From CAZMXP01 sp964570285 (GTDB lineage: Bacteria > Planctomycetota > PLA2), in NCBI GenBank assembly GCA_964570285.1, contig CAZMXP010000060.1, forward strand, positions 1 to 27,632: a DNA stretch of 27,632 bases, given 5' to 3'. The notes under the pieces are model-generated. The model saw only the letters and a list, made by a program, of their open reading frames with translations. It did no database searches and was not told the DNA's origin. A program made the translations under genes and the position numbers. Below are positions 21,995-27,632 of the stretch, piece by piece. Within the stretch, counting starts at the first letter, position 1. Each line of letters opens with the position of its first letter.

Positions 21995-23752
21995 ATGCGG
22001 ACGGTCGCAGTGCGGGTCGCGGTGGCGCTCGTAGCGGTCGCGGGGGCGGGGTTGGGCCCGCCGGACGACTGCCGCTTCGCGGCGCACCTCGATTTCGCCG
22101 CGCTCCGGCGCAGCGAGGTCTGGCCGCGCCTCGCGGCGCCGCTCCACGACTTTCTGGGTGGGGAGTTGGGCCTCGCCGGTCTGCTCGATGGGGCGGGCAT
22201 CCGCGTCGAGACAGACCTCGATGCGTTGACGGTGGCGATCTGCGGCGACCCTCCCCGCACGCTCCTGCACACGCTGATGTTCGCGCGGGGCCGCTTCGAC
22301 GTGGCGAAGGTCAGCGCCGTGCTGACCGGGGACGGGGTCTTTCGCGGGACCGAGCGCGGCGGAATGCAAGTATTCAGTTCGCCGCGCGCATGGTTCGCGG
22401 TCGCGATCGTCGATGGCGGCCTGCTCTACGCAAGCCCCGCGGCGGCCCTCGACCGCGTGCGAGATCGACCGATCCCGCTCTTGCGGGGACTGATCGCCTC
22501 TTCACCGCCCGGCTTTGCCACCGCCGCGCTGAGGACGACTCCCGCGATGCATGTGGGGGGGCCCGGGGGGGAGGGCCTCACGCGGGCCGACCTGCTGTTC
22601 ACCGTCGGAAGCCCCTGCCGCCTCAGCGGCAGGGCCACGGCCATCGACGCGCAGTGTGCGGAGAAGGCTGTGCGCGGGATCCAGACGGCGCTGCCCGCGG
22701 GCAGCATCGACCTACACCTCGATGGCTCCGCCATCTCGGGAAGCGTCACGATGGGCATCGAGGATGCGACCGCCCTGTTGGGCATCCCGATCGGCTCGAA
22801 GGAGCGGCCGGGCGTCTCCGCGCGTCCGGTGGTCATGGACGGAGGCCCGGCCCTCGAAGGGGACGGGAGGATGCAGTGCATCACGGTCGGGGGTCACGTC
22901 TTCGCGATCGCCGTCTCGCCGGATGACCGTCATGTCTACGTCGATCGCATTCATGAACCGGACCTCCTTCTCGACGCCGAGTTGAGGCTCGTCGCAAGAT
23001 TCGACCGGCACTTCGGCAAGATGGGCTTTGCGCTCGACGGGAAAAGCGCCCTCTGGTACGGCATCGACTCCGTCGAGATCTGGTCGATCCCGGCACTGCA
23101 GCGACTTGTGCATGTCCCCCTGGAGTACGGCGCCTCTTTCGCTGGGGCGGTCTGCCCGCTCCCGGCCACGCGCGCGTTCGTCCTTGTGAACGAGCGCGGG
23201 ATCCGGCGCTTCGATACCGAACCGCCGGATTGGGCAGGGGAGGGGAAGCCGGCGGTGCGTGATCCGTGGGCTGCCGCGATCGATGCCGCCACCGGCATGC
23301 TCCTGATCGTCGGACTAGACACGACCCTCGAGATCTTCGACCCGGTCGCGCTCACGTCCGTCGCGACGCTGTCGCTGCCCTTTGCCAGGATCACCCATCG
23401 CATCGTCGCGGCGGGCGGGCGTGTGTGGGTCGGCGGAACTGACGGGACCATCCTGCCGATCGACATCGCCCGGCGGGAGATGCTCGCGCCTGTCCGGGTA
23501 GCTGATAGGGGCGACGTGCATGTCGCGCTCTCGTCCTCGGGACGCACGATGGCGGCCTTCGCGCAGGAATTCGTCGACGCCGACCACCATCCGACGGTCG
23601 CGAAGATCTACGCCGTGGAGGGGGGCGCACTGCGCGAGCGCGCGTCCGCGTCGTTCGTCGCCCCCCGCGGCGCCAACGCGATCGGGATTCTCGAGAGTGC
23701 GAACGCGGTGCTCGTCGCAGCGGATGTCCCCCTCGTATGGCGCTACGGCTAG
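21995..23752 (+). CDS. Secreted protein of unknown function with propeller-like C-terminal half
   Basis: A 585-residue protein I do not recognise. It starts with a signal peptide (MRTVAVRVAVALVAVAGAGLG); the N-terminal half (about 25-300) has alternating helices and strands with FDVAKVSAVLTGDGVF and LRRSEVWPRL segments; the C-terminal half (about 320-585) reads as repeated WD40/YVTN-like blades (FAIAVSPDDRHVYVDRI, LEIFDPVALTSVATLSL, VWVGGTDGTILPIDIA). Codon use differs slightly from neighbours, with more A/T third positions. It diverges from the kelch lipoprotein with a 107-bp gap. The ATG at 21995 is chosen for the signal peptide. Confidence 0.75.
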   Translation: MRTVAVRVAVALVAVAGAGLGPPDDCRFAAHLDFAALRRSEVWPRLAAPLHDFLGGELGLAGLLDGAGIRVETDLDALTVAICGDPPRTLLHTLMFARGRFDVAKVSAVLTGDGVFRGTERGGMQVFSSPRAWFAVAIVDGGLLYASPAAALDRVRDRPIPLLRGLIASSPPGFATAALRTTPAMHVGGPGGEGLTRADLLFTVGSPCRLSGRATAIDAQCAEKAVRGIQTALPAGSIDLHLDGSAISGSVTMGIEDATALLGIPIGSKERPGVSARPVVMDGGPALEGDGRMQCITVGGHVFAIAVSPDDRHVYVDRIHEPDLLLDAELRLVARFDRHFGKMGFALDGKSALWYGIDSVEIWSIPALQRLVHVPLEYGASFAGAVCPLPATRAFVLVNERGIRRFDTEPPDWAGEGKPAVRDPWAAAIDAATGMLLIVGLDTTLEIFDPVALTSVATLSLPFARITHRIVAAGGRVWVGGTDGTILPIDIARREMLAPVRVADRGDVHVALSSSGRTMAAFAQEFVDADHHPTVAKIYAVEGGALRERASASFVAPRGANAIGILESANAVLVAADVPLVWRYG

Positions 23753-23814
23753 GCTGGCGCGTCCCTCCCCCCGGCCCCCTCCCTTTCGCCGTGCTAACAT
23801 CCGAAAGACAGGAG

Positions 23815-25119
23815 ATGGGCATCCGCTATCTTTTCGTGCTGCCGGTCGCCGCGCTGCTGCTCGCTGGCGCCGTCGCCGTGCGCGCCGGCGGGGGCAAGGC
23901 GGACAAGGCGGAGCTGAAGGAGGCGCTGCGCGACTTCGCGCTGGTCGGCGACTGGAACTACGACGACATCGACGGCGCGTTCGCGCGGGCGGCGAGGGAG
24001 AAGAAGCCCGTCTGCATCGTTTTCCGATGAGTGCCATGAGGGTCCTGCCGGACCATCGACGCGCAGGTTGCGCGCCGCGGCACGAAACGGCTCGAGGAGT
24101 TGCTCGACAAGTTCGTCTGCGTCCGCGCCGTCGAGATGGAGGGGGTCGACCTCCGCCTCTTCCAGTTCGACTATGACCAGACCTGGCTCGCCTTCTTCCT
24201 GAACGCGGACAAGACGATCTACGGCCGGTACGGCACGCGCGCGAGCGGCGGCGCCGACGAGGGGATCGACGTCTCGGTCGCGGGCTTCGAGAAGGCGCTC
24301 GAAGGGGCGCTCGAGGTGCACGCGGGCTATCCGGCCAACAAGCCCACGCTCGCGGGCAAGCGCGGGTCGCCCCCGCCCGCGTCGGAGATCCGCTCGTTCC
24401 GCCTCTTCAAGAGCCGCTTCGCGGAGGCGCCGCCGCGCGGGTGCGCGCACTGCCACCACGTCTGGGAGGCGCTGCGCAGCGTCCCGCGCGAGGCGAGAAA
24501 GCCGCTGCCCGACGACCTGCTCTGGCCCTACCCGAAGCCCGACCGGCTCGGCCTGACGCTCGATCTCGCGGAGCGGGCCACCGTGAAGGCGGTGGCGGAG
24601 GGCTCCGAGGCGGCGAGGGCCGGCTTCCAGGTCGGCGACCGCATCGTCTCCCTCGCGGGCCAGCCGCTGCTGTTGATCGCCGATGTCCAGTGGGTGTTGC
24701 AACATGCGAGCGAGCCCTGCGACCTCGCGGCGCAGGTCGAGCGGCGCGGGGGCCCGGCGACGCTGACGCTCCACCTCGGCACCGGATGGCGCCGCGGCGA
24801 GGATGTCACGTGGCGCACCTCCACCGGGGCGATGCGACCCTTCGGCTGGGAGGAGACGACGGCGGAGCAGCGTCGGCAGTTGGGCCTCAACAAGGACGCC
24901 CTCTGCGTGCGCGTGCGCGGCATGCCGAAGACCGGTCCGGCGCAGCGCGCCGGCCTCGTGGTCGGCGACTTCATCATCGAGATCGACGGCCGCGACGACG
25001 CGATCACCGAGAACCGCTGGCTCGAGTACCTCTACAAGGAGAAGACGCGAGGCCAGACGGTCACGCTGACGGTGATCCACAAGGGACGCCGCGAAAAGGC
25101 GAAGCTCGAGGTGCCGTAG
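23815..25119 (+). CDS. Probable UxxU selenoprotein: thioredoxin-like, CxxCH, two PDZ domains
   Basis: One reading frame runs from the ATG at 23815 to the TAG at 25117-25119 and is broken only by two UGA codons, 24028-24030 (residue 72) and 24037-24039 (residue 75). Before them is a signal peptide (RYLFVLPVAALLLAGAVAV) and AREKKPVCIVFR; after them GSCRTIDAQVARR and a thioredoxin-like alpha/beta run (LLDKFVCVRAVEMEG). Thus the UGAs sit where thioredoxin-fold proteins have CxxC: Sec72-Val-Pro-Sec75-Gly-Ser-Cys78. Further on are CAHCH (210-214, a heme c-type CxxCH or metal site) and two PDZ domains (about 243-320 and 355-430). 434 residues including two Sec. A standard gene caller would split it and start the second part near 24100. 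The alternative, a pseudogene with two nonsense changes, would need both to hit exactly the active-site cysteines. GGAG directly abuts the ATG, so the start may be imprecise. Confidence 0.82.
24031..24064 (+). promoter_or_regulatory. Candidate SECIS hairpin 1, engulfing the second UGA
   Basis: The RNA can pair 31-34 with 61-64, 37-39 with 56-58, and 41-45 with 50-54 (all 240xx), leaving a UGCC apical loop (24046-24049) with G in the second loop position. The loop begins 15 bases after the first UGA, near the lower limit for bacterial SECIS elements. Folding is by eye. Confidence 0.45.
24057..24077 (+). promoter_or_regulatory. Candidate SECIS hairpin 2 with GGU apical loop
   Basis: A stem of GCGCA (24061-24065) with UGCGC (24069-24073), extended by 60-74, 58-76 and 57-77, closes a GGU loop (24066-24068). 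GGU is also in the SelB-recognised loop of the E. coli fdhF element. The loop starts 26 bases after the second UGA and 35 after the first, within the usual bacterial range. It excludes hairpin 1's lower stem, so the two would be alternatives. Confidence 0.5.
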
Positions 25120-25150
25120 CCGCCCGCCGGGCGGCTCAGAAGTCGGTCGC

Positions 25151-25729
25151 TCAGCCGTAGGGGTCGGTCGACTCGACGGTCACCGGCCGGCCCGCGAGGA
25201 TGGCCTCGAGCGCATCGGCGAGGTAGGGCGACTGGACGAGGCCCCCCGAGGGCGCGTCGTCGATCGCGCCGCGGTAGGCGAGGATCCCGTCGGCGCGGGC
25301 GACGTAGACCATCGGCGTCCGGTCGGCGGCCAGCAGGTGCGCGATCGCCGCCTCGGTGTCGAGGATCTGCCCGCCGAGGAAGCGCTGTGCGGCGTGCCAC
25401 GTGCGCTTCTCCTCCGCAGGCTCCGCGCGGTTCGGGTAGACGTGCACGACATCGATGCCCCGCGGCATGAAGCGCTGCTCGATCTCCCTCATCCGTTCGG
25501 CGTAGTCCTCGCAGAAGGGGCAGGTCGTGCTGTTGACGATGTAGAGCGTCGCCCCCTTCGTCGCGTGCGAGTCGAAGGGCTCTTCCAGTCCCGCCGACGG
25601 CCGGTGCACCGTCGCCTGGAACGAAGGGATCCGGTCCCCGGGGAGCGAGCCGGTCATCGGTGCCGGCGCGGCGGGGCGCGTCGAGGCGCAGGCACAGGCG
25701 AGAAGCGTGAGCAGCAGTGCGAGGCGCAT
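25151..25729 (-). CDS. Redoxin-like thioredoxin-fold lipoprotein
   Basis: A 192-residue exported protein. The N-terminus MRLALLLTLLACACAS gives a lipobox (LLAC or ACAC), so it is probably lipid-anchored. A thioredoxin-type domain follows with VNSTTCPFCEDYAERM, whose CPFC is a two-cysteine redox motif, then the central VVHVYPNRAEPAEE region and the cis-Pro-like TPMVYVA strand. It resembles AhpC/TSA or TlpA-type redoxins. It converges with the selenoprotein gene (31 bases between stops); both are exported thiol/selenol redox proteins, though no functional link can be proved. Confidence 0.8.
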   Translation of the reverse strand: MRLALLLTLLACACASTRPAAPAPMTGSLPGDRIPSFQATVHRPSAGLEEPFDSHATKGATLYIVNSTTCPFCEDYAERMREIEQRFMPRGIDVVHVYPNRAEPAEEKRTWHAAQRFLGGQILDTEAAIAHLLAADRTPMVYVARADGILAYRGAIDDAPSGGLVQSPYLADALEAILAGRPVTVESTDPYG

Positions 25730-25745
25730 CGCCCAAGCCTACCCG

Positions 25746-25961
25746 CTAATCGGCGAGCAGCACGCTCGCGGAGGTGAATTCGATCCAGAGGTCGGACGCG
25801 GAGCCCTTCGGCAGCACGATGCCCACGGAGATCGTGATCCCCTTCGCGATCGGGAGGGGTCCGGGGAGGGTGACCGTCACCGCGCCGTTCATCGGGCGCT
25901 TCGCGTCCCGGTCCTCGTCGAAAATGCGCCGGCCGCCGTCCCACAGATGCAGGTGCCGCAC
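25746..25961 (-). CDS. Small hypothetical protein
   Basis: I do not recognise this protein. A 71-residue frame reads sensibly on the minus strand (VRHLHLWDGGRRIFDEDRD through to DLWIEFTSASVLLAD), with the G/C-rich third positions of a genuine gene here and beta-rich character. No ATG is available, so a GTG at 25961 is used; the true start could be up to 30 bases upstream, against the divergent membrane-protein gene. It ends 16 bases before the redoxin gene start on the same strand and could share its transcript. Confidence 0.5.
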   Translation of the reverse strand: MRHLHLWDGGRRIFDEDRDAKRPMNGAVTVTLPGPLPIAKGITISVGIVLPKGSASDLWIEFTSASVLLAD

Positions 25962-25995
25962 CGAGGGCCGCCCCGCTGTCGCCGGCCCGTGGACG

Positions 25996-26721
25996 ATGGG
26001 GCGAGTGGCGGGAGGCGCGAGCTCGGAACTCAAGGCGACGGAGATCGTCGCGACCGCGCGCCGGCTGCGCGAGCGGCTGCGGGAGCGGTTCCCGAAGGCC
26101 GGGCTGCTGCGCGTCGCCGACCTCGTCGTCGCCACCGCCGAGGCGGCGGCGCAGCGCAGCGACGAGATCGCGCGGCCGCGCCACGGCGTCCGCGTCCTGA
26201 TCGCGCTGCTGATCCTGCTGATTCCCGCGAGCATCGCGTACGGCATGTGGGCGCTGCGCCTCAGGTTCGTCCCGTTCGCCGACCTCGGCCAGTTCGTCGC
26301 CCTCTTCCAGTCCGCCGTCGAGAGCCTCGTCTTCATCGGCGCGGGCATCGCATTCCTGATCACGATCGAGACGCGGATGCAGGGCCACCGCGCCCTCGCG
26401 GCGATCCACGAGCTTCGCGAGATCGCCCACCTCGTGGACATGCATCAGCTCGACAAGGATCCGTCCTTCCTGCTGCGCCCGGGACCCGCGACGAAGAGCT
26501 CCCCGGTCCGGACGATGACCGCCTTCGAGCTGACGCGGTATCTCGACTACTGCTGCGACATGCTGGCGCTGCTTGGCAAGATCGCCGCCCTCTACGGCGC
26601 GAGGCTGAGCGCGCCGACCGCGCTGGAGGCGGTCGACGCGATCGAGAACCTCACCACCGGCCTCAGCCGCAAGATCTGGCAGAAGCTCATGCTTCTAAAC
26701 CGCGTCGTTGACGCGGTTTAG
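25996..26721 (+). CDS. Two-TM membrane protein of unknown function
   Basis: A 241-residue protein: a basic amphipathic N-terminus (RRLRERLRERFPKAG), two transmembrane helices (about 66-86, LIALLILLIPASIAYGMWAL, and 107-125, LVFIGAGIAFLITI), then a soluble helical C-terminal domain with HELREIAHLVDMHQLDKDP and YLDYCCDMLALLGKIAALY. It has no recognised catalytic motif. The ATG at 25996 is chosen because the region before it on this strand is covered by the opposite-strand gene. The last codons and stop fall inside a perfect inverted repeat (26691-26725), so the C-terminus LLNRVVDAV may be altered relative to relatives. Confidence 0.72.
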   Translation: MGRVAGGASSELKATEIVATARRLRERLRERFPKAGLLRVADLVVATAEAAAQRSDEIARPRHGVRVLIALLILLIPASIAYGMWALRLRFVPFADLGQFVALFQSAVESLVFIGAGIAFLITIETRMQGHRALAAIHELREIAHLVDMHQLDKDPSFLLRPGPATKSSPVRTMTAFELTRYLDYCCDMLALLGKIAALYGARLSAPTALEAVDAIENLTTGLSRKIWQKLMLLNRVVDAV

Positions 26722-26725
26722 AAGC
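26691..26725. repeat. Perfect 16-bp inverted repeat at the membrane-protein stop
   Basis: Arms 26691-26706 and 26710-26725 are exact reverse complements around a 3-base GTT loop, and the stop codon TAG (26719-26721) lies inside the second arm. It could be a strong terminator hairpin, but no T tract follows on either strand. Confidence 0.8.
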
Positions 26726-26765
26726 ACTAAGGACGGTGGGGCGCCCCTGTCCGACTCAGCTTTAG

Positions 26766-26839
26766 CAAGAAGAACCTGCCCGCGTGTCACCGCGTGCGCA
26801 GGCTCGTCCCGCTCGCGCTACGCGGGCAGGTTCTTCTTG
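26766..26839. repeat. Perfect 20-bp inverted repeat overlapping the peroxiredoxin 3' end
   Basis: Arms 26766-26785 and 26820-26839 are exact reverse complements with a 34-base spacer. The right arm is the coding end of the peroxiredoxin gene (codons for NKKNLPA); the left arm is an inverted duplicate of it with no gene. It may fold as a terminator for the minus-strand gene, or be the product of template switching. Confidence 0.85.
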
Positions 26840-27477
26840 TTCAGGTAGAAGTCGAAGCGCTCGTACTCCTTGTGGGTGGCGCGCTCCGCGACGTCCTTGA
26901 CCGTCTTCGGCGGGGGGACGACGACCTTGTCGCCCGGCTTCCAGTTGACCGGGGTCGCGACGGAGAACTTGTCCGTCGTCTGCAGCGCGTCGACGAGGCG
27001 GACCACCTCGTCCACCTGCCGCCCGACGTTGAGCGGGTAGTAGATCAGCGCGCGCACCACGCGCTTGGGGTCGATCACGAAGACGGAGCGGACGGTGACC
27101 GTCGACGACGCACCCGGATGCACCATGCCGAAGAGGTGGGCGACATGCATGTTCGCGTCGGCCACCATCGGGAAGGGGATGTCGGTGTCGAAGATCTTCT
27201 TCAGGTTCTCGCGCCACGCGAGGTGGCTGTGGATGCTGTCGATCGAGAGCCCGATCAGCTTCGTGTCGCGCTTGCTGAAGTCCTCCCGCCGCCGCGCGAA
27301 CTCCGCGAGCTCGGTGGAACAGACCGGCGTGAAGTCCGCCGGGTGGCTGAAGAGGACGACCCACTTGCCCTCCTGCCACTCGCTGAACTTGATCTCGCCG
27401 TCGGTCGTCACCGCCGTGAAGTCCGGCGCGATATCTCCGATGCGCGGGATCCCCGTCGTCGTTGCCGTGTCACTCAT
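26818..27477 (-). CDS. 1-Cys peroxiredoxin (Prx6-like)
   Basis: A 219-residue peroxidase that reduces hydrogen peroxide and organic peroxides. The peroxidatic cysteine lies in HPADFTPVCSTEL, the only cysteine in the protein, so there is no resolving cysteine and an outside thiol is needed. The long C-terminal domain (NWKPGDKVVVPPPKTVKDV to FDFYLNKKNLPA) is typical of the Prx6 / archaeal-type subgroup. The ATG at 27477 follows a GGAGG site 7 bases away; an upstream ATG at 27516 adds an unconserved extension. Confidence 0.93.
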   Translation of the reverse strand: MSDTATTTGIPRIGDIAPDFTAVTTDGEIKFSEWQEGKWVVLFSHPADFTPVCSTELAEFARRREDFSKRDTKLIGLSIDSIHSHLAWRENLKKIFDTDIPFPMVADANMHVAHLFGMVHPGASSTVTVRSVFVIDPKRVVRALIYYPLNVGRQVDEVVRLVDALQTTDKFSVATPVNWKPGDKVVVPPPKTVKDVAERATHKEYERFDFYLNKKNLPA

Positions 27478-27500
27478 GCCCCATCCTCCTGTGAATGTAA

Positions 27501-27530
27501 GGCGCGGCAGTTCCATCGCCCTGCCGCGCC
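27501..27530 (-). terminator. Perfect 10-bp hairpin after the RGG-tail gene
   Basis: Arms 27501-27510 and 27521-27530 pair exactly around a 10-base loop, 10 bases past the stop of the upstream minus-strand gene and in front of the peroxiredoxin start. The minus-strand sequence after it is TTACATT, only weakly T-rich, so it is a likely but imperfect terminator. Confidence 0.5.
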
Positions 27531-27540
27531 GCTTCCGTTG

Positions 27541-27632
27541 CTAGTCGTCGTACTTGTCGCGCCCGCCGCGATCCCGGTCCCCGCCGCGGCCGCGGTCGCC
27601 GCCGCGCCCGCCGCGGCCCCCCCCGCGGCCCC
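27541..27632 (-). CDS. C-terminal RGG-rich tail of a gene cut by the window edge
   Basis: On the minus strand, 30 codons and a TAG stop (27541-27543) encode repeated Gly-Arg-Gly-Gly and Asp-Arg units ending RDKYDD. Such tails are common on RRM-type RNA-binding proteins and DEAD-box helicases, where they bind RNA non-specifically. The folded domain lies outside the window, so the product cannot be named. Confidence 0.6.
   Translation of the reverse strand, partial: GRGGGRGGRGGDRGRGGDRDRGGRDKYDD

Noticed and set aside
24028..24039. UGA reassigned to Trp or Gly throughout the genome
   Set aside because: UGA ends had, oah, dch, bzdP, bzdQ and other genes in well-formed ATGA/GTGA overlaps here, so it is a normal stop in this organism.
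24100..25119. Separate gene starting at the TTG near 24100
   Set aside because: It is the same frame as the upstream exported part, begins in mid-thioredoxin fold, and has no ribosome binding site. Reading through the two UGAs gives one coherent protein.
1..27632. CRISPR array or insertion sequence
   Set aside because: No regularly spaced direct repeats and no transposase reading frame were seen.

Overview
This is about 27.6 kb of very GC-rich bacterial DNA, densely coding, with many genes joined by ATGA or GTGA start/stop overlaps. The mix of genes suggests a Planctomycetota-like or related deep-branching environmental bacterium: secreted TPR proteins fused to DUF1080-type (3-keto-disaccharide hydrolase family) domains, a kinase-ATPase-TPR giant, a secreted caspase-like protein, a kelch lipoprotein and a thioredoxin-PDZ protein with a CxxCH motif. 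The phylum is inferred from gene families only. HemN (oxygen-independent), a hemerythrin-like protein, a universal stress protein, a 1-Cys peroxiredoxin and ATP-dependent benzoyl-CoA reductase genes point to an anaerobic or facultative life.

Layout. 1-5987: a caspase-like exported protein (minus) divergent from a Ser/Thr kinase-AAA-TPR protein (plus), then a small membrane-anchored protein. 6051-13061 (minus): one tight operon, had-oah-dch-bzdN-bzdO-bzdP-bzdQ, covering benzoyl-CoA reductive dearomatization and the following beta-oxidation-like steps to ring cleavage. Its promoter carries a perfect 16-bp palindrome (13098-13113), a likely TetR-family operator, beside a TATACT -10 box. hemN (13222-14577) diverges from it. 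Copies of one hairpin repeat lie at the 3' end of the operon and at the 3' end of hemN, so the whole catabolic block is bracketed by the same repeat. 14685-17588 (plus): tandem universal stress protein, hemerythrin-like protein, and a tryptophanase overlapping it. 17563-20240 (minus): two TPR-DUF1080 paralogues and a CDP-alcohol phosphatidyltransferase. 20433-23752: a kelch lipoprotein and a divergent secreted propeller-like protein.

The most striking feature is at 23815-25119. A thioredoxin-like/CxxCH/double-PDZ exported protein is read in one uninterrupted frame except for two UGA codons three codons apart (24028-24030 and 24037-24039). They fall exactly at the two positions of the thioredoxin CxxC motif, giving Sec-Val-Pro-Sec-Gly-Ser-Cys. 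Two strong hairpins lie just downstream, one with a GGU apical loop at a distance typical of bacterial SECIS elements. UGA is a normal stop in neighbouring genes, so a recoded genetic code is unlikely. I read this as a probable undescribed UxxU selenoprotein of unusual architecture.

25151-27632: a redoxin-like lipoprotein, a small unknown gene, a two-TM membrane protein, two long perfect inverted repeats between convergent genes, a 1-Cys peroxiredoxin, and the RGG-rich C-terminal tail of a gene cut by the window edge. There is no gene-free stretch longer than about 200 bases.
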